From: BP-133 sp040756995
Lineage (GTDB): Bacteria > Actinomycetota > Acidimicrobiia > IMCC26256 > BP-133
Assembly: GCA_040756995.1 (NCBI GenBank)
Contig: JBFLYK010000025.1
Location: 31,310-95,309 of the forward strand
Length of the DNA: 64,000 nt
Direction: 5' to 3'
In this document: positions 27,410 through 36,672 of the stretch, one piece after another
Layout of the letters: the number at the start of each line of letters is the position of its first letter
Position numbering within the stretch: the first letter of the stretch is position 1
The notes under the pieces: model-generated
The model's input: only the letters and a program-made list of their open reading frames with translations
What the model was told of the DNA's origin: nothing
The model's database searches: none
Made by a program: the position numbers and the translations under genes

Positions 27410-28558
27410 TCAGGGCGTCCCGCCGAATTGGGCGTAGCGGGGTTGCGAGATCCCGCCGATGACGGTGAAGTCGCCGCCGACGTGGAGACCGTTGTTGGCG
27501 GCCGTCACGGCGTAGACGCCGGCCAGGCTGTCGGCACCGGGGTTCCAGGGGTGGAGGGCGCCGCTGGCGGGGTCGAAGGCGGCGAGCTTCTCCCGGGCCT
27601 GACCGACGGCGACGTGGAAGTGCCCTCCGGCATAGAGGGCGTTGGCCGTGAGGGCGACGGCGTTGGCATCGCCGTCGAGGCTCTTCTCCCACAGCGGAGT
27701 GTTGCTCGACGGCTTCCAGGCGGCGACCCGACCTCCGGTGCCGGCCCCGCCGGCGTAGATACGGCTTCCGTCGGATGAGACCGTCACGCTGTAGGCGAAC
27801 CAGTCCGGGTTGGGTGCCCAGCTGCGGGCCGACCCCGAGCTGAGGCCGACGGCCGCCAGGTTCCGGCGGGCGGCGCCGCCGATCGTGGTGAACGACCCGG
27901 CCACGTACAGGCGGGTGCCGTCGGGCGAGACGGCCAGGGACCGCACGCCGGCGTCGGGGCGGGGCTGGAAGTCGGTCTTGACCGACCCGCTCGAGGTGTC
28001 GAGCGCCGCCAGGCGGCTGACCGGGGTTCCGTTGATGGTGCTGAAGGTGCCGCCGGCGTAGAGGCGGCTGCCCTTGATGGCCAGAGCCCGCACGCTGCTC
28101 GAGGCGCTCGGCTTCCACGACGACAGCGAACCCGAGGAGGCACTGATCTTGGCCAGGCGGTTACGGGTCCGCCCGCCGATGGCGGTGAAGTCGCCGCCGG
28201 CGTAGATGCGGCTGCCGTCGGCTGACACGGCCAGGGCCAGCACCGTCCCGTTGGCGTTGGGATTCCAGGACTTCAATTCGCCCGTGGTGGCGTTGATGGC
28301 GGCGAGGCGGTTCCGTGTGGCGGTGGTGCCGTCCTTCCTCCGCACGGCCGTGAACGATCCGCCGAGGTAGACGGTGTCGCCGACCCGGACGATGGCATGG
28401 ACCCGTCCGTTGGGCGAAGCCGTCTTCTGAGGGACCTGGGGCAGGGACAGGGCGCCGTGGGCATCACCGGGAAGGAGCGACGTGGTGATCACAGCTGCCA
28501 CCACCGCGGTGGCGAGCCGGGGCAACCGCCGGCTCCAGGGCGTGAGGAACTTGGACAC
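27410..28558 (-). CDS. Secreted beta-propeller protein
   Basis: 382 residues with a signal peptide (to about residue 35, ending DAHG) and about seven repeats of the form (I/L)YAGG(D/T)F(T)xIxGxxxxRLAAxxxxSG, which build a propeller of the type seen in secreted actinobacterial proteins of unknown role. No catalytic motif is visible. The 152-bp upstream stretch on this strand has several potential hairpins and no ORF. The gene ends flush against the ABC lipoprotein stop. Confidence 0.75.
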   Translation of the reverse strand: MSKFLTPWSRRLPRLATAVVAAVITTSLLPGDAHGALSLPQVPQKTASPNGRVHAIVRVGDTVYLGGSFTAVRRKDGTTATRNRLAAINATTGELKSWNPNANGTVLALAVSADGSRIYAGGDFTAIGGRTRNRLAKISASSGSLSSWKPSASSSVRALAIKGSRLYAGGTFSTINGTPVSRLAALDTSSGSVKTDFQPRPDAGVRSLAVSPDGTRLYVAGSFTTIGGAARRNLAAVGLSSGSARSWAPNPDWFAYSVTVSSDGSRIYAGGAGTGGRVAAWKPSSNTPLWEKSLDGDANAVALTANALYAGGHFHVAVGQAREKLAAFDPASGALHPWNPGADSLAGVYAVTAANNGLHVGGDFTVIGGISQPRYAQFGGTP

Positions 28559-28710
28559 GGAACACCTCCGCAGGCTCGAGGGGGGTCGGAGCGAGGTGGG
28601 GGTCAGCCCCGCGCCGTCGGCCGGTTTCGTCCTGAACGGCGGTTCTGCGTCCCGGTGGGCATGTCCTGCTCAAAAGGGTGTTAAGAACCCGTTGTGCCGA
28701 AGCGCCGGGT

Positions 28711-29595
28711 TCAGACCACCCCGGCGTCTCCGCCGACGACCAGGGTGCGGAAGGCCGCCGCGGCCGGTGAGAGAGGACCGTCCCGGTGGACGAGCGCGAT
28801 CGGCCGCACGAGGCGGGGCCTGGTCGTAGCCGCCAGGGCGCCGAGGCGGGCGGCGGCGTCGGCCACGCCGGACGGAACGATGGTCGCCCCCGCTCCGCTC
28901 AGCACCAGCGGCACGATCGCTTCGCGCTGGGCGGTTTCGACGGCGACCCACAGCTCCGCCTTCACCCGGGCGAGCGCCTCGTCGAGGATCCGCCGGCTCG
29001 AGGTGCCGACCGGGGCGACCACCATCGGCCAACGGGCGAGCTTCGTGAGCGGGAGCGGCTCCTCCGGTGGTGGCGCTCCGGGTGGCAGCAGCGCGACCAG
29101 CGTCTGGGTTCCGGCGGGGAGAACGACGAGGCCGGCCGGATTGGCCGGCCGTTCGCTGACGCCGACCTCGACGACACCGTTGCGGACCATCGAGACGAGG
29201 TCCTGCGGGTCGTCGGGCGCCGCCAACTGGATCCGGATGCCCGGATGGGCCCGCCGGTAGTCGGCGATCCACGAGGCGGCGGGGTCGGGGACGAGCGTCG
29301 GGAGGCAGGCCAGTTCGATGGAACCGGTCTCGAGGCCCCGGACTCCGTCGACCGCGGCGCGGGCGGCTTCGACGTCGCGTACCACCTGCCGGGCATGGGG
29401 CACGAGCGCCCGGCCGGCGGATGTCAGGTTGACGCCCTGGGTGGTGCGGTCGAACAAGGCGGTGCCGACCTCCCGCTCGAGTTCCTGCACCGCCTTCGAG
29501 AGCCCGGGCTGCGACACGTAGCTGGCCGCCGCCGCTTTGGTGAACGTGCCGTGGTCGACCACCGCCAGGAAGAGCCGGAGTCGTCGGACATCCAT
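28711..29595 (-). CDS. LysR-family transcriptional regulator
   Basis: 294 residues with the LysR winged helix-turn-helix at the start (RRLRLFLAVVDHGTFTKAAAASYVSQPGLSKAVQELEREVG) and a substrate-binding co-inducer domain. It is divergent from the TauE/SafE permease across a 70-bp gap containing a T-N11-A site, so it probably controls that permease and itself. By analogy the co-inducer may be a sulfur compound or organic anion, but nothing in the sequence fixes it. Confidence 0.9.
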   Translation of the reverse strand: MDVRRLRLFLAVVDHGTFTKAAAASYVSQPGLSKAVQELEREVGTALFDRTTQGVNLTSAGRALVPHARQVVRDVEAARAAVDGVRGLETGSIELACLPTLVPDPAASWIADYRRAHPGIRIQLAAPDDPQDLVSMVRNGVVEVGVSERPANPAGLVVLPAGTQTLVALLPPGAPPPEEPLPLTKLARWPMVVAPVGTSSRRILDEALARVKAELWVAVETAQREAIVPLVLSGAGATIVPSGVADAAARLGALAATTRPRLVRPIALVHRDGPLSPAAAAFRTLVVGGDAGVV

Positions 29596-29604
29596 AACTC
29601 CAAG

Positions 29605-29618
29605 CTATAGCCAATAGA
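29605..29618. promoter_or_regulatory. LysR-box in divergent promoter
   Basis: CTAT-AGCCA-ATAG is a perfect inverted repeat and contains a T-N11-A core (29606-29618). It sits between the LysR gene and the permease it probably regulates. Confidence 0.55.
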
Positions 29619-29665
29619 TAAATCATGCCTTGGACTTCTGGACTGGAACGCACAAGGATCAGCGT

Positions 29666-30421
29666 GTGCATGACATCGCCATCATCGGGTCGGGCGTGGC
29701 GATCGGCCTGGTCTTCGGGCTTTTCGGCGCCGGAGGATCGGCGTTCGCCACACCTGTGCTGAACCTGCTCGGCGTCCCGGGGGTCATGGCGGTCGCCTCG
29801 CCGCTTCCGGCCATGATTCCGGCCGCGGTGGCCGGCGCCCGCCGGCACATCCGGGCCGGGAACCTCGACCGCGCCACGGCCCGGTGGTCGATCGCCGGCG
29901 GGGTTCCGGGGGCCGTCCTCGGTTCGCTGCTGTCGGTGGCGCTCGACGGGCGCCGCCTCCTCATCCTGTCGGGCCTCATCCTTCTTGCCGTCGGGCTGCG
30001 GATCCTCCTCCCTGACCCGGCCGGCACCTGCGCCCGCGGTGTCCGGCGCCGCCACGAGCCGTCGCTCGTCGTCGGCGCGGCCTTCATCGTCGGTCTGCTG
30101 ACCGGGGTCCTGGCCAACGGCGGCGGGTTCCTGCTCGTCCCGCTCTACGTCCTCGCCTTCGGACTGGGTACAGCGGAGGCGGCCGGTACGAGCATGGTGG
30201 CTGTCGCCGCCCTCGCCGTGCCGACTCTGGTGACGCACATCGTGCTCGGCCACATCGACTGGCCGGTGGCCGCCGCCTTCGCCGCTGGTCTGGTCCCCGG
30301 CTCGTCGGCCGGGTCCGCCCTGGCGGCACGGCTGCCGGCCGTGCTCGCCCGGCGCGCCTTCGGATGCCTGCTCGTCGCCTTCGCCGTCTGGTTCCTCATG
30401 ACCAAGATGTGGGGAGCCTGA
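29666..30421 (+). CDS. TSUP (TauE/SafE) family permease
   Basis: 251 residues with about eight membrane helices and the two-repeat TSUP layout: GLVFGLFGAGGSAFATPVL in the first half and GLLTGVLANGGGFLLVPLYVL in the second. TSUP proteins export sulfite, sulfoacetate or similar anions. The GTG at 29666 follows AAGGA at 7 nt. It is divergent from LysR. Confidence 0.85.
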   Translation: MHDIAIIGSGVAIGLVFGLFGAGGSAFATPVLNLLGVPGVMAVASPLPAMIPAAVAGARRHIRAGNLDRATARWSIAGGVPGAVLGSLLSVALDGRRLLILSGLILLAVGLRILLPDPAGTCARGVRRRHEPSLVVGAAFIVGLLTGVLANGGGFLLVPLYVLAFGLGTAEAAGTSMVAVAALAVPTLVTHIVLGHIDWPVAAAFAAGLVPGSSAGSALAARLPAVLARRAFGCLLVAFAVWFLMTKMWGA

Positions 30422-30705
30422 GAAGTCATCGTGACCTTGGGGATCCGCGCCTCGGCGGTTCAGCGGCCCTTCAGTAGAATGCGACTTGTCGGCTGGGGGC
30501 TGACCGGGTAGCGAGTCACCGGTCGCTGTGACTTGGCGATCGGCCTCGTTTGCCTCCACGTGACCGTCCGGATCGCCGGAGCTGGGGTGTGACGCCAGTG
30601 TGCGCTGGCGGCACACGGGATCCAGGGGATGCGGGCAGAGAGAAACCGCCGGCTGCGGGGCCGGCGGGTCAGGCACTGCAAGCACGCACAGGAGGCACAT
30701 ACAAG
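30422..30705. other. Structured 284-bp leader region before the RTX/His-rich gene
   Basis: No ORF is supported. There are several strong potential stems: CCGCCGGC/GCCGGCGG with a 6-nt loop (about 30650-30672), and two mutually exclusive ones, GCCAG/CTGGC and GTGTGC/GCACAC (about 30595-30627). Competing hairpins before a secreted-protein gene are compatible with a regulatory leader, but I could not match a known riboswitch. Confidence 0.3.
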
Positions 30706-31347
30706 ATGAACCTGCGGAAGGCGGGCCGTCGCGCGCTCGTCACCACGTCGGCCGGCTTCCTCGTCGGCCTGAGCTTCGTCAACATCGGGCCGGCTCGGTC
30801 GATCGGCGGGCTGTGCAACGGGCGGCCGGCCAGCGCCACGTGGCTGGACGCCTCCGGGCAGTACGGCCCGGCGTTGATCGACGGCACGGACCACGACGAC
30901 GTCATCATCGGCTCCGACGGCGACGACCACATCGACGCCGCCGGCGGCGACGACGTGGTCTGCGGCGCCGCTGGCCACAACCACATCCACGGCGGCGACG
31001 GCGACGACGCCCTCATCGGCGCCTCCGACCACGACCACCTCGACGGCGGCGACGGCAACGACACCGTGGTCGGCTACGAGGGCCACGACACCGTGGCCGG
31101 CGGCCCGGGCCGCGACTTCCTCGTCGGCGGCGGCGGCGACGACGTGATGATCTCGACCGACACCGGCCACGACCACGGTGACGGCGGCGAAGAAGACCAC
31201 GGTGGTGAAGAAGGCCACGATCATGAGCACGGACACGGCGACGAGCGGCCGCACGTCCACAGCGAGATCGACAAGGTCAACGCCGGCGACGGCTTCGACG
31301 TCTGCCTGTTCACCGCCGGCGACGAGCTGGCCAACTGCGAATACTGA
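30706..31347 (+). CDS. Secreted RTX-like calcium-binding protein with His-rich tail
   Basis: 213 residues. A signal-type N-terminus (to about residue 32) precedes four to five glycine/aspartate nonapeptide-like repeats (GSDGDDHIDAAGGDDVV, GGDGDDALIG, GGDGNDTVVG, GGPGRDFLVG), the parallel beta-roll that binds Ca2+. A following acidic and His-rich stretch (GHDHEHGHGDERPHVH) could bind Zn or other transition metals. Cys residues frame the repeats. GGAGG lies 10 nt before the ATG. A strong terminator follows, and then a His-rich-start metal ATPase, so a metal-buffering role is plausible. Confidence 0.72.
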   Translation: MNLRKAGRRALVTTSAGFLVGLSFVNIGPARSIGGLCNGRPASATWLDASGQYGPALIDGTDHDDVIIGSDGDDHIDAAGGDDVVCGAAGHNHIHGGDGDDALIGASDHDHLDGGDGNDTVVGYEGHDTVAGGPGRDFLVGGGGDDVMISTDTGHDHGDGGEEDHGGEEGHDHEHGHGDERPHVHSEIDKVNAGDGFDVCLFTAGDELANCEY

Positions 31348-31362
31348 TCCGGCGCTTCGACG

Positions 31363-31396
31363 AAGGGGCCGCCCCGGTTCGCGGGGCGGCCCCTTT
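31363..31396 (+). terminator. Strong rho-independent terminator
   Basis: A perfect 13-bp stem AAGGGGCCGCCCC / GGGGCGGCCCCTT with a 7-nt loop and a short T end, 15 nt after the RTX gene stop. Confidence 0.85.
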
Positions 31397-31458
31397 GCCG
31401 CGGTCAGCCGGCGGTGGTGGCAGGGAAGGCGGTCACGGCCCCCGGTAGATTCCCCCGG

Positions 31459-33867
31459 GTGCCGAACCGCTTCGACGAGGGCCATCACCACCACGGCCAT
31501 GACGACCATGGCGACGGTGGCCTGTCGCTTGCGCCCCTGGAGCAGACCACCCTGCTCCTGTGGGCCGGCGGTCTGCTGATCGTCGGGTTCCTGCTCGAAG
31601 GACCGGGACACGCGCCGCAGCTGGCGGAGATCGCCTTCTGGGTCTCCCTCGGATGCAGCGTCGTCACCGTTGTGGACGACATCGTCGCCCAGCCGCTGGG
31701 GGTGGCGACGCTCATGGCCATCGGGGCGGTCGGTGCCGCCGCCCTCGGCGCCGTCCACGAGGGTGCGACCCTGGCCATCCTCTTCGCGGTGGCGGAAGCG
31801 GTCATCCACCGGACGCTCGACCACACCCGCAGCGGGTTGCGCAGTCTGCTGGAGCTCGTGCCCCGGGAGGTCACGGTGCTGCGCTCGGGGCAGGAGGAGA
31901 CGCTGTCGCCGGCCCAACTCGCCGTGGGCGATCTCATGGTCGTCAAACCCGGTGAGCGCATCGCCACCGACGGGGTCGTGGTCGACGGATCGTCGAGCCT
32001 CGACTGTTCGGCGCTCACCGGCGAGCCCATCCCGGTCGAGGTTCAGCGGGGAGCGGCTGTGCATGCCGCGGCGGTCAACGGCGGCGGAGCGCTGACCGTG
32101 GAGGTCACGGCACCGAGCGCCGAGAGTTCGCTGGCCCGGCTCGTGACGGTGCTGACCGATGCCGAAGCCAACCGGGGCTCGGCTCAGGCGTTCGTCGACC
32201 GGGTGGCCGCCGTCCTCATACCCCTGGCCCTCGTCATCGCCGGCGGCCTGGCCGCCTTCGGCCTCGTCACCGGCGAGTTCTCACGGTGGTTCTACCGGGC
32301 GCTGCTCGTTCTGGTGGCCATGTCTCCCTGCGCCTTCGTTCTGGCCGTGCCGGTCACCGTCCTGGCCTCCATCGGCGCCGCCAGCCGGGCCGGCGTGCTG
32401 ATCAAAGGGGGTGCCGTCCTCGAAGCGCTCACCCGACTCCGGGTCGCCGCCATCGACAAGACCGGCACCCTGACCGCCGCCGAGCCGCGGGTGGTCGAAA
32501 CCATCGCTGCCCCGGGCGTCACCCCGGCGACGGTGCTGGCGGTGGCGGCGGCGTTGGAGTCCCGGAGTGAGCATCCGCTGGCTGGCGCCATCCTCAGCTC
32601 CGCCGAAGGGATCACCTTCGAACCGGCCACCGAGGCGCAGGCGCTGCCGGGGCAGGGGCTCGTGGGCCGGGTGGCGGGCGTGCCGGCCCGCCTGGGGAAG
32701 CCGGGATTCATCGACGCCGGACCGCTGGAGGCGGACGTGACCGCCCTCGAATCCCAGGGCAGCACCGTGGTGCTGGTCGAGCGGGGCGAAGTTCTCCTCG
32801 GGGCGTTGGCCATCCGCGACGAGCTCCGCCCCGAAGCGGCCGAGGCGCTGGCGGGGCTCCGGGCCGTCGGTGTGGACCGGGTCGTCATGGTCACCGGGGA
32901 CAATCCCCGGACGGCGGAACTGCTCGGCAAGCAGGCCGGGGCGGACGAGGTCCGGGCCGAGCTGCTGCCCGGTGCGAAGGTGGAGGCGGTGCGGACCCTG
33001 GAACCGCAGGGTCCCGTGCTGATGGTGGGGGACGGAATCAACGACGCTCCGGCGCTGGCCGCCGCCCACGTCGGTGTGGCCATGGGCGCGATCGGCGCCG
33101 ATCTGGCCGTGGACGTCGCCGACGTGGCTCTCATGGGGGACGACCTCCGCCGCCTTCCCGAGGTCATTGCCCACGCCCGGCGGGCGCACCGCATCGTGCG
33201 CCAGGGGATGATGCTGTCCAGCGCGATCATGGCCGTGCTCCTCCCCTTGGCCGTCACCGGTTCCGTCCGCCTGGCCGCCGCCGTGCTGGCCCACGAGCTG
33301 GCCGGGGTCCTCATCATCGTGAACGGGCTCCGAGCCGGCCGGCGGGTCGAGCTCGGCCGCCGACCCGGCGATGCGCCGGCCGTCCGGGGGGAACGCCACC
33401 ACCGCCAGCCCGTTCTCACTCCGGGACGGGCCGCGGCGGCGCTGGCCGCCCTGGCCGTCGTCGTCGGGGTCGGAGGGATCGTCCTGCACCGGGCGATCAA
33501 CCGGCCCAACCCCTACCGGCCGTGGGCCCAGGCCGCCATGGGCGTCCTGGAGCGTCTCGACCGGGTCGACACCGACAGCATCGTGCTGCCCGAGCAGGGG
33601 GCGGCGGCCACTGGCGTCGAGTTCACGATCGACTGCGCCGGTGGTCAGCAAGCCATCCGGGCCGTCGAAAGCGAGATGCCGGAGGCTCCCGATGCGCAGC
33701 TCAAAGACCTGCTCTCCCAGCTGTTCGCCCAGAAACGTCGTCAGTATGCGGCGTGCGCCGCCGGGGACGAGGCGACCAGCGCCGCCGCCGCCCGGGAGGT
33801 CAGCCGTCTCCGGGCCGATATCCGGCGGTACGTGGCCCGGAAGCTCGGCCAGGGCCACTCCCATTGA
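31459..33867 (+). CDS. P1B-type metal-transporting ATPase (SPC class) with extra C-terminal domain
   Basis: 802 residues. A His-rich N-terminus (GHHHHGHDDHGDGG) replaces the usual CxxC domain. Core motifs: TGEP near 187, SPC near 289, DKTGTLT near 333, SEHPL near 375 and GDGINDAPAL near 529. SPC in the metal channel, and a final membrane helix with an HEL motif, point to the P1B-4 class (Co, Zn or Fe export). After the normal end comes about 165 residues with one more membrane segment and a soluble Cys-containing domain I do not recognise. GTG 31459 is chosen; GTG 31414 is possible but nearer the terminator. Confidence 0.82.
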   Translation: MPNRFDEGHHHHGHDDHGDGGLSLAPLEQTTLLLWAGGLLIVGFLLEGPGHAPQLAEIAFWVSLGCSVVTVVDDIVAQPLGVATLMAIGAVGAAALGAVHEGATLAILFAVAEAVIHRTLDHTRSGLRSLLELVPREVTVLRSGQEETLSPAQLAVGDLMVVKPGERIATDGVVVDGSSSLDCSALTGEPIPVEVQRGAAVHAAAVNGGGALTVEVTAPSAESSLARLVTVLTDAEANRGSAQAFVDRVAAVLIPLALVIAGGLAAFGLVTGEFSRWFYRALLVLVAMSPCAFVLAVPVTVLASIGAASRAGVLIKGGAVLEALTRLRVAAIDKTGTLTAAEPRVVETIAAPGVTPATVLAVAAALESRSEHPLAGAILSSAEGITFEPATEAQALPGQGLVGRVAGVPARLGKPGFIDAGPLEADVTALESQGSTVVLVERGEVLLGALAIRDELRPEAAEALAGLRAVGVDRVVMVTGDNPRTAELLGKQAGADEVRAELLPGAKVEAVRTLEPQGPVLMVGDGINDAPALAAAHVGVAMGAIGADLAVDVADVALMGDDLRRLPEVIAHARRAHRIVRQGMMLSSAIMAVLLPLAVTGSVRLAAAVLAHELAGVLIIVNGLRAGRRVELGRRPGDAPAVRGERHHRQPVLTPGRAAAALAALAVVVGVGGIVLHRAINRPNPYRPWAQAAMGVLERLDRVDTDSIVLPEQGAAATGVEFTIDCAGGQQAIRAVESEMPEAPDAQLKDLLSQLFAQKRRQYAACAAGDEATSAAAAREVSRLRADIRRYVARKLGQGHSH

Positions 33868-33871
33868 ACGG

Positions 33872-34606
33872 CTAGCGGAGGTAGCGGTTCTCCGGTGGGG
33901 CGATCGGTCGCAGGGCGGTGAGCTCGAGCGTCGGTGGGTGGGTCTCTTCGGCACGGCGCGTCTCCGGGCGCCAGGTGCCGGTGACCTCCAGCCAGGTGTC
34001 GGCGGCGGGCCAGGGCCGCTCGGCGCCCCGGATCGCCACCCGCACGGGCCGGGCGTCGGCGGCACAGCAGTTGATGACGAACCGGGTCAGCAGGAATCCG
34101 TCTCCCCGGGCGTCAGGCGTGGCGAAGCCGATCAGCCGGACGGGAACGGCCCGCAGCGATTCGCCCTGGCCGTGGACGGCCCGCCCGACGAACTCGGTCA
34201 GGGGCAGATCGACGGCGCCGGCCCGGGGCGGCGGCAGCGGACCGAAGCTCCGGGTGAGGGTGGGCAGTACGGTCGGCGCCCGGCTGGCGGCGAAGGCCCC
34301 CAGCGGGCTCGGGGCCACCACGGCGATGGCCAGGATCGGAGCCACGAGCAGCCAGCCGACCCGGGAGCCGCCTCCATGGTGGTGGTGGTCGTGTGCGCCG
34401 GGATCGAGCTGTCGGGTGCGGCCCGGCCGAAGAAGGATCACGCCGCCGAGCACCACCAGCACGGCACCGGCCACGGCCAGCGCCGGGCCCATAGCGGGCT
34501 GGATGTAGGCCAGGTGGGCGTTGGTCAGCCCCAGGCGGAGGGCGACGGCACCGAGGGCGAAGATGAGCCCGGCCTGCGCTTCCTCGTTCATGCCGGCCCG
34601 TTTCAC
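33872..34606 (-). CDS. TIGR03943/COG3689 family membrane protein
   Basis: 244 residues: two N-terminal helices, a His-rich linker (GAHDHHHHGGG), a third helix and a soluble domain with the conserved FVINCCAADARPV motif. COG3689 proteins are encoded beside COG0701 permeases and often lie in zinc-regulated operons. The GTG at 34606 overlaps the permease stop (GTGA), so start and partner are both clear. The stop lies 4 nt from that of the convergent P-type ATPase. Confidence 0.82.
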   Translation of the reverse strand: MKRAGMNEEAQAGLIFALGAVALRLGLTNAHLAYIQPAMGPALAVAGAVLVVLGGVILLRPGRTRQLDPGAHDHHHHGGGSRVGWLLVAPILAIAVVAPSPLGAFAASRAPTVLPTLTRSFGPLPPPRAGAVDLPLTEFVGRAVHGQGESLRAVPVRLIGFATPDARGDGFLLTRFVINCCAADARPVRVAIRGAERPWPAADTWLEVTGTWRPETRRAEETHPPTLELTALRPIAPPENRYLR

Positions 34607-35631
34607 AGCAACCACCACGCCACGACGGCGGAGGAGGCCACGGCCACGGCGAACGTCGCCGGCGCGAAGCGCACCGCGAACGACCGGCCGAACGTGCCGA
34701 CCTGGAGGGCGACGAGCTTCAGGTCCACGGCCGGCCCGACCACCATGAAGGCCAATCGGGCGGTGGGCGAGAACTGCACCAGGCTGGCGGCGACGAAGGC
34801 GTCGGCCTCGGAGCACACGGCCAGGACGACGGCCAGCAGGCCGAGCGTGAGCACCGCGCTGAGACCGGAACCACCGACGCTGTCGAGCAGCGATCGGGGC
34901 ACGGCGACCTGCAGCGTGGCGGCGGTGGCCGCGCCGAGTACCAGGAAGCCCCCCGCGTGGCCGAAGTCGTGGCGGGCGGTGGCGGCGAAAGCGGTCAGCC
35001 TGGGATACCTCGGGGGGTCGGCCGCCGAACCAGCCGAGGTCGGTTGGCAGCTCAGGGTGCCGATGTCGTCGTGCTCCGCCGCGCCACCGAGCCGTTGCCC
35101 GGTGCTCCGCCCGAAGCGCGCCCACGCGAGCCCGACGATCACGGCGGTGAGGAACGAGGCCAGGAACCGGGCGGCCACCATGCCGGGCTGGCCGGGAAAG
35201 GCCACCGCGGTGGCGACGACGACGACGGGATTGAGCGCCGGAGCCGCCAGCATGAAGGCCAGTGCCGCCGGTGCCGGAGCACCCCGGGCGATCAGCCGAC
35301 CGGCCACCGGAACGCTGCTGCATTCGCAGCCGGGGAGGAGGACGCCGGCCAGTCCAGCGGTCGGCACCGCCAGCACCGGCCGGCGGGGCAGCAGGCGGGC
35401 CAGCGCACCGGCCGGCACGAACGCCGCGATCGCGCCGCTGACCAGCACACCGAGCACCAGGAAGGGCAGGGCCTGCACGGTGAGCGACACGAACATCGTG
35501 GCCCAGGTCTGTGCCGCCGGACCGGCGAAGGCGCGGCTCAGGGTCGGACGCAGCAGCAGTGCCGCGATACCGCCGGCGGCCAGCACCTCGAGCGCCGGCC
35601 AATGGCGCGTTCTCTGCAGTGTCGTGGCCAT
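34603..35631 (-). CDS. COG0701 (DUF318/ArsP_1-type) permease
   Basis: 342 residues with about eight to ten helices. Diagnostic motifs: LLPGCECSSVPVAGRL near 99 and AVCSEADAFVAASL near 269. The cysteines and acidic residues in membrane segments are the supposed substrate path. It is paired with the COG3689 protein downstream (4-base overlap), and its ATG overlaps the upstream LLM stop (TGATG). Zinc or another metal or metalloid is the likely substrate. Confidence 0.83.
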   Translation of the reverse strand: MATTLQRTRHWPALEVLAAGGIAALLLRPTLSRAFAGPAAQTWATMFVSLTVQALPFLVLGVLVSGAIAAFVPAGALARLLPRRPVLAVPTAGLAGVLLPGCECSSVPVAGRLIARGAPAPAALAFMLAAPALNPVVVVATAVAFPGQPGMVAARFLASFLTAVIVGLAWARFGRSTGQRLGGAAEHDDIGTLSCQPTSAGSAADPPRYPRLTAFAATARHDFGHAGGFLVLGAATAATLQVAVPRSLLDSVGGSGLSAVLTLGLLAVVLAVCSEADAFVAASLVQFSPTARLAFMVVGPAVDLKLVALQVGTFGRSFAVRFAPATFAVAVASSAVVAWWLL

Positions 35632-36641
35632 CAGGGAAGATTCTGAGCCACTTCGGCGCCGATGCGCCGGATGGTCTCCCGGGTGCGGACCCGGTCGCCC
35701 GTGCCCTCCACCATGAGCAGGACATGGCGGATGCCTGTCCGTTCAGTGCTGGAGCGGAGGCGCTCGATGCACTGCTCCGGAGTACCGATCGGATGGATGC
35801 GCAGGAGCCGCTCGACATAGCCGGCCGGGTCTCTCGGCGGCCGCGGCGCCGGCGCGATCGACACGTACCCGCCCACGCCCTCATCGATCCACGCCGCCAT
35901 CGCCGCCCGCAGGTCCCTCTCCGCCTCAGAGCGGGAATCGGCGATGTGGCAGACGGCGGCGGCCAGGTGCTCCACGGTTTCCGGATCGTGGCCGTGACCG
36001 GCCGCCACCTTGGCGTACCGGTCGAGCAGGTCGCAACGCTCATCGTCGTCGGCGTGCAACCCGAGGAGGAGCGGAAGGCCCCGGCTCGCCGCCGCCTCGG
36101 CCGTGGCCGGCGTCGTGGCCGCCACAACCACCGGCGGCCGGGGGCGCGTGGCCGGGCGTGGGACCACCGTCACGGGCCGGAACCGGAAGAAGCGAAGCCC
36201 GTCACCGGCGACGGTGCCTCGTTCCAGCCCGTCGAGCAGCAGGTCGAGCGACTCGTCGAAACCGTCCTCGAAGCGGGACAGGCCGGTTCCGAACACCTCG
36301 AGGTCGACCCAGGGGCCGCCCCGGCCGACGCCCAGTGCGAACCGGCCGCCCGAGACATGGTCGAGCAACGCCGTCTCTTCGGCCAGTGCGACCGGATGGC
36401 GGTTCGACAGCATGCAGACCCCGGTCCCGACCGTGATGCGGCTGGTCCGGCCGAGGACGTTGGCCGCCAGTGCGACCGCCGACGGGCAGACCCCGTAGGT
36501 GATGAAGTGGTGTTCCGCGAACCAGACACTGTCCAGTCCGGCCTGCTCGGCGGCGACGGCGTTGTCGACCGCTCCGGCCAGGGCCTCGGCTTCCGTCATG
36601 CCGGGGAACTGGCCGGCGAGCAGGAACAGCCCGAGCTTCAC
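35631..36641 (-). CDS. LLM-class flavin-dependent oxidoreductase
   Basis: 336 residues starting MKLGLFLLAGQFPGMTEAEAL, followed by SVWFAEHHF and GRFALGVGRGG, all typical of bacterial luciferase-like monooxygenases. The GTG at 36641 gives the standard N-terminus. It is the second gene of a four-gene minus-strand operon (SCO5389-like, LLM, COG0701, COG3689), coupled by a one-base overlap to the permease. Its substrate is unknown. Confidence 0.87.
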   Translation of the reverse strand: MKLGLFLLAGQFPGMTEAEALAGAVDNAVAAEQAGLDSVWFAEHHFITYGVCPSAVALAANVLGRTSRITVGTGVCMLSNRHPVALAEETALLDHVSGGRFALGVGRGGPWVDLEVFGTGLSRFEDGFDESLDLLLDGLERGTVAGDGLRFFRFRPVTVVPRPATRPRPPVVVAATTPATAEAAASRGLPLLLGLHADDDERCDLLDRYAKVAAGHGHDPETVEHLAAAVCHIADSRSEAERDLRAAMAAWIDEGVGGYVSIAPAPRPPRDPAGYVERLLRIHPIGTPEQCIERLRSSTERTGIRHVLLMVEGTGDRVRTRETIRRIGAEVAQNLP

Positions 36642-36672
36642 CGCTCGGTGGGCGGCGTTGCCTCGAGGGGCA

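Noticed and set aside
28559..28710. Possible c-di-GMP-I riboswitch on the minus strand (GGACATG...GGGACGCAGAACC)
   Set aside because: It echoes the core but lacks a proper tetraloop stem and receptor; not enough to call without covariance scoring.
30470..30530. c-di-GMP-I-like piece CCGGGTAGCGAGTCACCGG before the RTX gene
   Set aside because: The second half resembles the aptamer but the GCAAAGC part is missing.
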